DNA of 64,000 nucleotides from Nitrospira sp. Its GTDB lineage: Bacteria; Nitrospirota; Nitrospiria; Nitrospirales; UBA8639. Position numbers and translations under genes: made by a program. Location of the stretch: contig CP058931.1 in NCBI GenBank assembly GCA_024760505.1, positions 186,001 to 250,000 of the forward strand, in the 5' to 3' direction. A model generated the notes under the pieces. It saw only the letters and a list, made by a program, of their open reading frames with translations, searched no databases and was not told the origin of the DNA. Numbering within the stretch: the first letter of the stretch is position 1; every line of letters begins with the position of its first letter. Positions 35,774 through 44,440 of the stretch are shown piece by piece.

Positions 35774-36304
35774 ATGCTCTTTTCCTCCTTTCAAAAACCA
35801 TCTTTAGTGAGACAGGAAGTTCTCCCTCTCTGCTTCTTTGTTCTCTTGGCCGTCGGCATCCAAGGATGTTCTGATTCCGAAGATAAAGCCTCACCGACTA
35901 CCCAGGCAAAGCCGGCGCCTGCGACATCAGCAATTGCGCCAAAAGATGCGCAGGCCCCACCAGAAAGCACTGGTGGGCAAGAAAAGGGTTCTTTGCCGAT
36001 CACAACACCGGACCCCTCCCGCCAACCAGCCCAGGAAGAATTGGATCACGCGAACTTTGCCATAGGAAAAGCGGAACAACTCCTTCGTCGAGCTCCCATG
36101 GGCAAGGAATCGGACCTGGCATTATCCGCTTTGGAGCGGGACCTGGATTCGGCTCGAACCCTTCTTCGAACCGGTCAAACTCATTTTGATGAACAGAAAT
36201 TCGAAATGGCCCAAACTCAGGCCAAACAAGCCACGGAAAAAGCTTCGGCCGTGTATGAGCACATTGAGCAGGCCATCAGTACGGTTAACGAAAATTCCCG
36301 ATAG
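35774..36304 (+). CDS. Exported lipoprotein (hypothetical)
   Basis: From ATG 35774 the product is 176 aa with a lipoprotein signal ending LAVGIQGC (lipobox LxGC-like). A low-complexity Pro/Ala/Thr linker follows (residues about 40-85). Then comes a C-terminal helical region with HANFAIGKAEQLLRRAP and FEMAQTQAKQATEKA, resembling DUF4398-type periplasmic helices. The upstream extension to 35648 would bury the signal peptide. It lies 48 bases before the L,D-transpeptidase gene, so a cell-wall role is plausible. Confidence 0.7.
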   Translation: MLFSSFQKPSLVRQEVLPLCFFVLLAVGIQGCSDSEDKASPTTQAKPAPATSAIAPKDAQAPPESTGGQEKGSLPITTPDPSRQPAQEELDHANFAIGKAEQLLRRAPMGKESDLALSALERDLDSARTLLRTGQTHFDEQKFEMAQTQAKQATEKASAVYEHIEQAISTVNENSR

Positions 36305-36352
36305 CTTGACGGCTTTTATGGTTAATTTGGTCTCTGGTGGTGATGTCCCATC

Positions 36353-37132
36353 ATGGCTCCCGACAACCGAGATCTTCAGTTTCCCCGGAAGACTGTTGAA
36401 ACTATCAGAACCACCGGTTCCATAGTTTTCTGGGTGGGGGTAGCTTGGGGAGTCTTGATGCTTCCCTTGCTCGTTGTCCTCGCTTCACCTTTCCTGAATT
36501 CTGCCCAATCCAGCCCGTTATCCATACCCTTCCTCCAGGCTTCTAACAGTCTTTCTCCAGATTGGCCTCTCTATGATAAGCCGGCACACATGCCCCAGAC
36601 CCTTTTTCAAGAAATTGAATCCCCGCCCCCCCAAACACTTCAACGCGCCTCAAATCGCTCACCGAATCAAAAACCCGCATCCACACAAGCGAAAATATCC
36701 ATCCTTGTGGATATTTCCCGGCATCGGCTTTTCGTCAAGGAGGGCGATCACATTCTGCATGAGGCCATTGCTTCGACTGGCAGAGGAAATATCTTAGCGG
36801 ATCCCAGAAATCCAGAAAGAACCTGGACGTTCGAAACTCCCAAGGGGACGTTCAGTATTGAGAGCAAGCTAGAAAAACCGGTATGGATTCGTCCCGATTG
36901 GGCCTTCATCGAACAAGGCGATCCGGTTCCTGACAAGATGGCTGATCGCTTAAAACCGGGAGTGCTCGGACAATATGCGTTGGGTTTTGGCAATGGATAT
37001 TTCATTCATGGAGCCCTGTACTCAAACTTATTAGGACAGGATGTCACCCACGGATGCATTCAACTGCATCCTAAAGATCTTCAATTTGTGTTTGAAACAG
37101 TCCCATTGGGCACTCCATTAATCATTACCTAA
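36353..37132 (+). CDS. L,D-transpeptidase (YkuD domain)
   Basis: The 259-residue protein has an N-terminal membrane helix (about residues 24-46) and a disordered Pro/Ser/Gln linker. The C-terminal YkuD domain contains YFIHGALYSN and the catalytic THGCIQLHPKDL. It would cross-link peptidoglycan at meso-diaminopimelate or attach lipoproteins to it, in the periplasm. It follows the lipoprotein gene closely. Confidence 0.92.
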   Translation: MAPDNRDLQFPRKTVETIRTTGSIVFWVGVAWGVLMLPLLVVLASPFLNSAQSSPLSIPFLQASNSLSPDWPLYDKPAHMPQTLFQEIESPPPQTLQRASNRSPNQKPASTQAKISILVDISRHRLFVKEGDHILHEAIASTGRGNILADPRNPERTWTFETPKGTFSIESKLEKPVWIRPDWAFIEQGDPVPDKMADRLKPGVLGQYALGFGNGYFIHGALYSNLLGQDVTHGCIQLHPKDLQFVFETVPLGTPLIIT

Positions 37133-37364
37133 GCAAAGACGATGACTTGGCGTTGACCTCAATCAGTCATTCCTTCTGAACGACAACCCGATGGTTTCCC
37201 CCAAAGATCTTCGCAGCCTATGGTTAGGAATGTGCACAACCCGGGTCTCAGTATGTTCGTCAGGGGTTTGATCATTTTCTCGTGAGATATCGCTTTCCGC
37301 CATCGGCAAAAGGAAAAACCTGTCGGGCTCCCATCGTTTCCGACGATTCCTCAGAGGAGAGGAA

Positions 37365-37835
37365 TTAGCGGTCGCCAAATTCTCCTAGGATGCCTTCAAA
37401 CCGTCGCCGACTTTCCTCGTCGAACAACACGAAGCGGATGTGCGCGACAGAGGACAACCGTGGCACCTCTTCGAGCACTGCCTTCAGCGCGACCCGTGCC
37501 GCAGCATCAATCGGATACCCGAAAATGCCTGTGGAGATGGCGGGGAAGGCAATTGACCGCACACCGCGGTGTTCGGCCAGACGGAGGGCATTTGTATAGC
37601 AGTCGGCGAGAAGTCCTTCGGCCGGTTCATCCCTTCCGTAAACCGGTCCCAGGCAGTGAATGACGTACTGATTAGGCAGGCCGTGCGCACTGGTGACCAC
37701 CGCCTGGCCAGGGAGGATCGGGGCAAGCGCACAGGCCTCTTCTTCCAAACCCGGTCCGGCTGCGCGGTGTATCGCACCGGCCACACCCCCGCCCCTCCGC
37801 AACTCGGCATTCGCCGCATTGACAACGGCGTCCAT
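37365..37835 (-). CDS. Macro-domain protein (ADP-ribose/O-acetyl-ADP-ribose hydrolase type)
   Basis: The macro domain is clear: AVVNAANAELRRGGGVAGAIHRAAGPGL, YVIHCLGPVYG and SIAFPAISTGIFGYP. From the first ATG (37835) the product is 156 aa but lacks the first strand of the fold. In the same frame upstream, codons for GILIECVRGNIASQPD supply that strand, with no stop until 37953-37955. No ATG, GTG or TTG lies in this extension. The natural start is therefore either non-canonical (ATT, ATC or CTG) or lost by mutation. Confidence 0.85.
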   Translation of the reverse strand: MDAVVNAANAELRRGGGVAGAIHRAAGPGLEEEACALAPILPGQAVVTSAHGLPNQYVIHCLGPVYGRDEPAEGLLADCYTNALRLAEHRGVRSIAFPAISTGIFGYPIDAAARVALKAVLEEVPRLSSVAHIRFVLFDEESRRRFEGILGEFGDR

Positions 37836-38032
37836 GTCGGGTTGGCTCGCGATATTCCCCCGAACACATTCAATCAGGATACCGTCAACCGTTCGCCTGG
37901 CGATGAAAATGTCCCTCCACTCTATCAGAGTTGCCTGCCGCTGGGCGGCACGCTATTTACCTGCCTCATCGCGTCCGCTAAAAGATGGATGAGTTCTGAG
38001 CGTCGGCTGCAGCATGGCGTTTGCCATGTTTT

Positions 38033-38371
38033 CTACAATAATTTTGTGCCTAGGGGAACAGGCTTGTCCGGAACACACAACGCCACCTCTCCGCTCTCAT
38101 TATGAAATCCCGTGACCAGGCATTCAGACATCAACGGACCGATTTGCTTGTTCGGAAAATTCACGACAGCGACCACGAGCTTTCCCACTAGCTCTTCCGG
38201 CTTGTAAAGATCCGTGATCTGAGCACTCGACTTCTTCATGCCGATGTCCTTCCCGAAATCAACTTGCAGAATGTAGGCAGACTTTTTGGCTTCCGGAAAC
38301 CGCACCGCACTCACAATGCGCCCGACACGGAGTTCAACTTTTATGAATTCATCCCACGATATGGTATCCAA
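38033..38371 (-). CDS. csaA: CsaA-like tRNA-binding domain protein
   Basis: The 112-residue OB-fold protein has the EMAP/CsaA pattern: FIKVELRVGRIVSAVRFPEAKKSAYILQVDFG, SSAQITDLY and GPLMSECLVTGFHNESGEVALCVPDKPVPLG. CsaA binds tRNA-like or peptide ligands and has been reported as a chaperone. It is 198 bases upstream of the macro-domain gene in the same direction. Confidence 0.9.
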   Translation of the reverse strand: MDTISWDEFIKVELRVGRIVSAVRFPEAKKSAYILQVDFGKDIGMKKSSAQITDLYKPEELVGKLVVAVVNFPNKQIGPLMSECLVTGFHNESGEVALCVPDKPVPLGTKLL

Positions 38372-38508
38372 CTCCGCCTCCTAGCAATTCACAGTGTTCG
38401 TGCCGGGTAAACGATTGGATAAAAATACCCGGTCCATGGTCATCTGAAAGCGGGCTTTTCTATCAGAAACCCTGAGTGTAAAGGACATCTATGCCCAAGT
38501 AAGATTAA

Positions 38509-39237
38509 TCATGCCGATAGCGCATCGCCCAGCGCGCGAAGCAATTTGGCGCCATCACCACGCCATGCACTCCCGTGCATGCAGGCCAGTGTGGTTGGAT
38601 TGGTCGAGGCAAGCTTCTCCAGGAGCACTCCATCGTTCTTCGTATGGGAGAAATAATCCATTTCGAGGCGAAAGGATTCGCTGGGTCCAAGAATGTCCGA
38701 CTCCGTAATAGGAGGATGGTCAGCCCCTCCCTGCGTAAACAGATCGCCGCAGAACAACGTCGACGTCCGCTCTTCCATCAGTAAGCCACATTCCCAGGCG
38801 TGAGGCAAATGCGGGGTGTCAAACCAACGCACGGAGTGTTTGCCCAAAGTGAGCCGCTCTCCATCCGTTAGGGCGCGAGGGGCCCGATCGGCAAGATCAT
38901 TAATCGAGACCATGGCCGCAACTGTCCCGCACAACGGCACGGCCTGGGGAGCAGCGGCCAGCCATTCGTTGAGTGACCCGCATTCGTCGGCTTCCACATG
39001 TGAAAACGAAATATATCGAAGCCTCTCAACCGGCAACACGCTCGCCACCGCTTCACGCACGAATGGGAACATTTTTCGCGGGCCGGTGTGGAAGAGCAAT
39101 GGTTCATCATCCACGATGAGGTATTGGTTAAACGAAAACCCGCCCGCACCTTCGATCACCACCGGCGTATTAATGCGATAGATCCCGTCAGCAATCTCAT
39201 GCACGTTGGTTCCTGACTGCTTATTCGTTATGGTCAT
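38509..39237 (-). CDS. ODP-type metallo-beta-lactamase-fold protein
   Basis: The 242-residue protein starts at ATG 39237 behind GAGGAGAG. SFSHVEADECGS (HxExD) near residue 78, THLPHAWE-like PHLPHAWECG, CGDLF and CMHGSAW follow the diiron site of the oxygen-binding domain of flavodiiron proteins. The flavodoxin domain is missing. It may sense or reduce oxygen or NO with a separate redox partner; this is inference from the fold. Confidence 0.8.
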   Translation of the reverse strand: MTITNKQSGTNVHEIADGIYRINTPVVIEGAGGFSFNQYLIVDDEPLLFHTGPRKMFPFVREAVASVLPVERLRYISFSHVEADECGSLNEWLAAAPQAVPLCGTVAAMVSINDLADRAPRALTDGERLTLGKHSVRWFDTPHLPHAWECGLLMEERTSTLFCGDLFTQGGADHPPITESDILGPSESFRLEMDYFSHTKNDGVLLEKLASTNPTTLACMHGSAWRGDGAKLLRALGDALSA

Positions 39238-39589
39238 GAGACTCTCCTCATTCCGTATTGAGCCGCTTCCTTCAGGATATTGAATATCCACCTGGCTCCC
39301 TAAAAAGTATTCGAGCCTAACAAATTTGATTTTTGGTCAAATAACTAAGAATGTCAATTTGCCATAGGGTTCAATGTTTTGATCTCTAAATTGGCTGGAC
39401 CATTATTGATTTCATGAATCCTTATTTAATGCGACGGTCCTGGCTTCTTTGGTATCGTATCCCTGGCTCAGGGCAAAGCACGCTCAGGGCTACAGTGCCT
39501 TTGAAAAGGATAACCAGGAAGGGAGTTTTCCTCACCCATTTTTAACCAGGGAACTTCTATTTGCAAGTGAACGAAGGGAGTGGCTGATC
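39238..39589. other. Divergent intergenic region
   Basis: This 352-base spacer lies between the ODP-type gene and the ATPase gene. A frame continuous with the ATPase runs from 39449 but has no RBS. No repeat or clear promoter pair could be assigned. Confidence 0.4.
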
Positions 39590-42052
39590 ATGTCTGATTT
39601 TGAAAAGCTCGGGGTGTTTTATTTAGGGAGGCCATACGACCTCGCCACCAAATCAGCAAAACCCGGCCTCCTCCTCTATGACTCGAAAGATCTGGTAACC
39701 CATGCGGTCTGTGTCGGCATGACGGGCAGCGGCAAAACCGGCTTGTGTATTGGCCTGTTGGAAGAGGCCGCAATCGACAATGTCCCGGCCATCATCATTG
39801 ACCCCAAGGGCGATATCGCCAACCTCTTACTGACCTTTCCTGACCTGCGCGGCAGTGATTTTCTTCCCTGGATTAATCCCGATGACGCAAAGAAAAAAGC
39901 CCTCACGCCGGAAGACTTCGCGGACAAGGAAGCGGCCAAATGGAAATCGGGATTGGAGGCCTGGGGGCAGGACGGAACCAGGATCGCGAAACTCCGTGAA
40001 GCCGCGGAATTTTTGGTCTATACCCCAGGGAGCACGGCTGGACTTCCTGTGTCCATTCTCCAATCGTTTGCCGTGCCTTCCCCCAAAATTCTTGAAGACC
40101 CAGAACTCTTAGGGGACCGGGTGGGCATTACGGCAACCAGCCTACTCAATCTGGTTGGTCTGGATGCCGACCCCCTGCAAAGCCCCGAACATATTCTGCT
40201 GGCCAAAGTCCTGAAAACCTCCTGGGAAGCCGGACAAGACCTCACGCTTTCCTCGCTCATCCAACAGATTCAAACCCCGCCCTTTTCCAAGTTGGGCGTG
40301 ATGGATTTGGAATCGGTTTATTCCTCGAAGGATCGCTTCGCGTTAGCCATGCGTTTTAATAATTTATTGGGAGCACCAGGGTTTTCTGCATGGCTGGAGG
40401 GCCAGCCGTTGGATATCGATCAGATTCTGCATTCCCCAACCGGCAAGCCCCGCATCGCTATTTTTTCCATCGCACACCTGAATGATACTGAGCGCATGTT
40501 TTTTGTCAGTCTCCTGCTTACTCAAATGGTCAGTTGGATGCGAAGTCAGTCCGGCACCACGAGTCTGCGCGCGCTGCTCTATATGGATGAAGTCTTTGGC
40601 TTCTTCCCTCCCATCAAAAATCCACCATCCAAAGCCCCGATGCTGACCATGTTGAAACAGGCTCGAGCCTATGGCCTTGGCGTCGTGCTCGCGACTCAAA
40701 ATCCGGTTGACCTGGATTACAAAGGACTGGGCAATACGGGAACCTGGTTTATCGGACGACTCCAGACCGAACGGGACATGGCCCGCGTCCTGGATGGATT
40801 GGAAGGCGCCGCGGCCAACAGTCAAGGAAACTTCAATCGCCAGAGGATGGAGCAGATTATCTCCGGCCTCGGGAACCGGGTGTTTCTCATGAACAACGTC
40901 CATGACGATGGGCCGGAAATTTTTGAGACCCGTTGGGCATTGTCCTATCTTCGAGGGCCTTTAACCCGGACGCAAATCAAAACCTTGATGGATCCGGTGA
41001 AAGCTGCGCAGCCCGGTTCTGCAGCGTCATCCCCCTCCACAAAAACCCTAGCCGCCGCTTCTCAATCTTCTGCCGGAACGCCCTCCAAAGACGGCACCAC
41101 GCATCCACCGGTTCTTCCTCCCGACATCCGCCAACATTTTGTGCCCATTCGGGGAGCCAGACCCGCAGGCGCTTCACTCATCTATCACCCAAGGCTCTAT
41201 GGTGCCGCATCGATCCATTACCAGGATGCCAAAACGAAATTGGATGAAGTCCGTGAGGTCCAAGCCCTTGTCGTGATAACCACCGGCGCCGTACCGGTCC
41301 ATTGGGATCAAGCAGATTCTCTCGATATTCCACCCGCCGACCTGAATACCCATCCTGCTAACGGAGCACAGTTCGGGGAACTGCCAGGCGCCGCCAGCCA
41401 GGCAAAATCCTATAAGGGCTGGGAGAGAGATTTTGAGGATTGGGTCTACCGGACACAAACCTTGGACATCTGCAGAAATGCCTCGTTAGGGGTGACTTCC
41501 GGCCCACATGAATCGGAGCGCGATTTCCGCCTTCGATTACAACAGCTCGTCCGCGAACGTCGGGATGACGAGACTGACGCACTCCGTAAAAAATATGCCG
41601 GGAAAATGACGACACTCGAAGATCGCATCCGGCGGGCCGAACAAGCCGTTCAAAGGGAATCCGAGCAAGCCAAACAACAAAAACTCCAAACAGTGATTTC
41701 CATCGGCGCGACTCTCTTATCGGTATTCATGGGCCGTAAAACCGTCAGCCGATCTTCGATGGGTCAGGCCACATCCGCCGTTCGAGGCATGAGCCGAACC
41801 ATGAAAGAAGGCAAGGATGTGGACCGTGCCGAGGAAAACGTGGAGGCCCTTCAACAACAATTGGCTGCGTTAGAGGCGGAGTTACAAGAAGAAATTCAGT
41901 CCCTAACCGCTCAGTGGGATGTCGAAACCATTCCCCTGGAGACTCTCACTGTGCGTCCCAAAAAGTCGAATATTTCGACAAGGTTGGTGTCGTTGGCGTG
42001 GGTCCCGTATTGGGCAGAAACCAACGGCCAACAGACTCCTGCGTGGGTCTAA
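39590..42052 (+). CDS. HerA/VirB4-like P-loop ATPase with coiled-coil tail
   Basis: The 820-residue protein starts at ATG 39590, with GGGAG about 8 bases upstream. Walker A GMTGSGKTGLC lies near residues 43-53, IIDPKGD just after, Walker B RALLYMDEVFGFFPP near 330, and LATQNPVDLDYKGLGN behaves as the sensor/arginine region. The C-terminal third has a charged coiled coil (about 690-780) interrupted by a short hydrophobic stretch. It belongs with HerA/VirB4-type pumps (DUF853-like); the target, DNA or protein, is unknown. Confidence 0.82.
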   Translation: MSDFEKLGVFYLGRPYDLATKSAKPGLLLYDSKDLVTHAVCVGMTGSGKTGLCIGLLEEAAIDNVPAIIIDPKGDIANLLLTFPDLRGSDFLPWINPDDAKKKALTPEDFADKEAAKWKSGLEAWGQDGTRIAKLREAAEFLVYTPGSTAGLPVSILQSFAVPSPKILEDPELLGDRVGITATSLLNLVGLDADPLQSPEHILLAKVLKTSWEAGQDLTLSSLIQQIQTPPFSKLGVMDLESVYSSKDRFALAMRFNNLLGAPGFSAWLEGQPLDIDQILHSPTGKPRIAIFSIAHLNDTERMFFVSLLLTQMVSWMRSQSGTTSLRALLYMDEVFGFFPPIKNPPSKAPMLTMLKQARAYGLGVVLATQNPVDLDYKGLGNTGTWFIGRLQTERDMARVLDGLEGAAANSQGNFNRQRMEQIISGLGNRVFLMNNVHDDGPEIFETRWALSYLRGPLTRTQIKTLMDPVKAAQPGSAASSPSTKTLAAASQSSAGTPSKDGTTHPPVLPPDIRQHFVPIRGARPAGASLIYHPRLYGAASIHYQDAKTKLDEVREVQALVVITTGAVPVHWDQADSLDIPPADLNTHPANGAQFGELPGAASQAKSYKGWERDFEDWVYRTQTLDICRNASLGVTSGPHESERDFRLRLQQLVRERRDDETDALRKKYAGKMTTLEDRIRRAEQAVQRESEQAKQQKLQTVISIGATLLSVFMGRKTVSRSSMGQATSAVRGMSRTMKEGKDVDRAEENVEALQQQLAALEAELQEEIQSLTAQWDVETIPLETLTVRPKKSNISTRLVSLAWVPYWAETNGQQTPAWV

Positions 42053-42240
42053 CCTCAAGAGTTTCCAGGCAACGATGTTGCGATTCGGGTTTCTTTTAGA
42101 GCGGCACATCCCGTATCCTAACGTGTACCGCTTTTGCTTCAGCATCAATGATCGACTGAAGTGGAAGCGATCGGTCCACCCCTCACAGAATTTTCACCCG
42201 CGTGTCCATGCAATCGATTATTCACCAGGAGGTCTTTGCC

Positions 42241-42678
42241 ATGGAATTGATTCAACAACTTGTCAGCAGTTTGAACATCAATGAAGGCCAAGCCAAAGGC
42301 GGAGCCGGTCTCTTGTTCAATCTCGCGAAAGAAAAATTGAGCTCAGGCGAGTTCCAAAAACTTGCCGACAAGGTTCCAGGGGTCAAGGACCTCTTAGGGG
42401 CAGCACCGGCTCCTTCCACGGCGGCCTCTGCGAGAGGTGGCATGATGGGGGCGTTAGGAGGGATCGCCTCTTCACTCGGAGCCGGGGGATTAGGGGATAA
42501 AATGGGAGGATTGGGAAATCTCGCCAATTTGGCAAGTGGATTTTCGCAACTTGGATTAAGCCCTGATATGATTGGAAAGTTTGTCCCGATCGTCCTGTCC
42601 TTCGTCCAGAATCAAGGCGGTGATTCCATGAAGGGTCTTCTGGAAAAAGTCTTGAAGCCCGGGCCTTCGACAACCTGA
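42241..42678 (+). CDS. DUF2780 protein
   Basis: The 145-residue protein starts at ATG 42241 with AGGAGG 11 bases upstream; a longer in-frame start lacks an RBS. ELIQQLVSSLNINEGQAKGGAGLLF and the Gly/Ala-rich middle followed by FVPIVLSFVQNQGG are typical of DUF2780. The function is unknown. Its stop overlaps the next start (TGATG). Confidence 0.85.
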   Translation: MELIQQLVSSLNINEGQAKGGAGLLFNLAKEKLSSGEFQKLADKVPGVKDLLGAAPAPSTAASARGGMMGALGGIASSLGAGGLGDKMGGLGNLANLASGFSQLGLSPDMIGKFVPIVLSFVQNQGGDSMKGLLEKVLKPGPSTT

Positions 42679-43412
42679 TGATTGGGCCAATGAATATGAA
42701 CCATTTGCACAAGGATGACATGATGTACCCTCCATATTCCCCAGTAGGTTTTCGAAGTTTCTTTCCTTACCTGACATGGGGAATCATCCTCTTGAGTCTG
42801 AGCACGTTTGGTTGCCAGAGCATCTATTATGATGCCATGGAGAAGATCGGCTATCACAAGCGCGACTTGATGGTGTCCGATGTGGAAAAAGCCCGTGACG
42901 CTCAAGAGGACGCCAAAGAACAATTCAAGTCGGCGCTTGACCGCTTCACCACAACCCTGAATATCAAGGGCGGTGAGTTACAGGAGAAATACGAGGTCCT
43001 GAATGCGGAATACGAAAGGAGCGAAGCCAAAGCCCAGGCGGTTCGAGATCGAATCGCGTCGGTGGAAGATGTCTCGGAAGCCTTATTTGATGAATGGGCC
43101 GCTGAACTCAAAGAATACTCCAGCCCGGCCTTGCGGAAGAACAGCCAAAAGCAACTCACACAGACTAGGGCTCAATATGCTCAACTGATTAAAGCCATGA
43201 AACGTGCCGAATCGAAAATGGATCCGGTATTGGTCAAATTTAAAGATCAGGTCCTCTTCCTCAAACACAATCTGAATGCAGAAACGATCGCGTCATTAAA
43301 GAGTGAATTGGTCTCCGTGGAAGGCAATATCGCCTCCCTCATTAAAGAATTGAACGCCTCCATTAAGGAAGCCGATTCATTTATCGCCTCAATGGAAAAA
43401 GATAAGTCATAA
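42678..43412 (+). CDS. DUF2959 lipoprotein
   Basis: The 244-residue protein has a membrane/lipoprotein signal ending STFGC near residue 46, followed by QSIYYDAMEKIGYHKRDLMVSDVEKARDAQEDAKEQF, the DUF2959 hallmark. The rest is a long antiparallel coiled coil. Several Met codons at the N-terminus (residues 1, 5, 7, 15, 16) could serve as starts. It is coupled to the DUF2780 gene. The family is of unknown function and probably sits in the envelope. Confidence 0.85.
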   Translation: MIGPMNMNHLHKDDMMYPPYSPVGFRSFFPYLTWGIILLSLSTFGCQSIYYDAMEKIGYHKRDLMVSDVEKARDAQEDAKEQFKSALDRFTTTLNIKGGELQEKYEVLNAEYERSEAKAQAVRDRIASVEDVSEALFDEWAAELKEYSSPALRKNSQKQLTQTRAQYAQLIKAMKRAESKMDPVLVKFKDQVLFLKHNLNAETIASLKSELVSVEGNIASLIKELNASIKEADSFIASMEKDKS

Positions 43413-43438
43413 CAAATTGGGCCATGGCCCATCTCAAC

Positions 43439-43479
43439 GCGTCACTCGCACTGCCCACCAATAGGTCGGCGAGTGACGC
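43439..43479 (+). other. Perfect 11-bp hairpin between genes
   Basis: GCGTCACTCGC (43439-43449) and GCGAGTGACGC (43469-43479) form a perfect stem with a 19-nt loop. No T-run follows. It could be an attenuating structure, a factor-binding dyad or a terminator remnant. Confidence 0.5.
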
Positions 43480-43517
43480 ATACAGTGGTTCATCCTGAAT
43501 CACAAGGAGGGTCTCCC

Positions 43518-43769
43518 TTGGGCATCATTTCCTGGATCGTATTCGGCCTCATGGCAGGAGTCCTGGCAAAGATCATCATGCCGGGAAAGGACCCTGGTGG
43601 AATGATTATCACCATCTTGATTGGGATCTCCGGCGCCATGGTGGGCGGATTGATCAGCACCTACCTCGGCTATGGCGAGGTCACCGGTTTCAATTGGCCC
43701 AGTTTTGGCATTGCCGTTGGTGGAGCCTTCGCGCTCCTTTTTGCCTACCGCATTATCAAAGGAAACTAA
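43518..43769 (+). CDS. GlsB/YeaQ/YmgE-family membrane protein
   Basis: The 83-residue protein starts at TTG 43518, 8 bases after AAGGAGG; the frame is open to 43473 but homology begins here (GIISWIVFGLMAGVLAKIIMPG). Three hydrophobic helices and the GKDPGGMIITILIGISGAMVGG segment identify the transglycosylase-associated/GlsB family of stress-linked inner-membrane proteins. Confidence 0.9.
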   Translation: MGIISWIVFGLMAGVLAKIIMPGKDPGGMIITILIGISGAMVGGLISTYLGYGEVTGFNWPSFGIAVGGAFALLFAYRIIKGN

Positions 43770-44019
43770 TTATACCCACACCACTAATCTTCAAATTCCG
43801 TTCCTCTCTGTGTGTCCCTAGCCTTGCCCGTTTCCCTCGCATTTTAAAATCCCCAATCAGGTATCCCTATAAAAATCCATTCCTTTATTTAAGACATGAA
43901 GTTGACTAAACTCTTAGGTAATCGACGCTACGGAGAATTGGAGCGTTATCGGATCATACGAAGTATAGGGTTCCTCCCTCTTTTATGAGAGTAACCGAGA
44001 TGTTCGTCTCCCAGGGTTC

Positions 44020-44260
44020 GACGCCTGCCGTCTGGTCTGAGGGAGGGACGCTTCCATCATCCGGCGGACCTTGTTTGAGCCCTTCGGCTTGGCTCAGGAC
44101 AGGCTCCGCGAGTTGGTCCGCCCTCCTAAGACTAGCGTCCGTCCGCTCCTCATGAGACCAGACGGGGCGGCTTTGGTTTTGGGTCCTTTTGCCAAAACAA
44201 AAGGGCCTCGCCTGCAGGGGCGAAACCCGGCTACACAGAAAAGCACGATGACACGAAAAT
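44020..44260 (+). repeat. Dispersed structured repeat, copy B
   Basis: This is the longest copy. It starts GACGCCTGCCGTCTGGTC and later has GACCAGACGGGGCGG, its near-complement. It contains TGGTTTTGGGTCCTTTTGCC...AACAAAAGGGCCTCGCC and the GGGGCGAAACCCGGC end shared with copy D. The remainder of the 43770-44440 gap shows no gene. Confidence 0.85.
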
Positions 44261-44440
44261 TGGTGACACCAGTGCGATACGCTCACCTCCCAACACTTTT
44301 TGACTGACAAATTCCAAAATGGATTCCCGATACACATAATAAAGCTGTAATACCAGAATCAGGTATTCTGTATGATCTGTCCAAACTCCAATAACGAAAA
44401 AGGTCTCGTCGCTTTCTGGCAATAGGATTCCCCCTCTTCC

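Noticed and set aside
37163..37378. 71-codon minus-strand frame after the macro-domain gene, starting at TTG
   Set aside because: It overlaps the macro gene, has a weak start and shows no recognisable motif.
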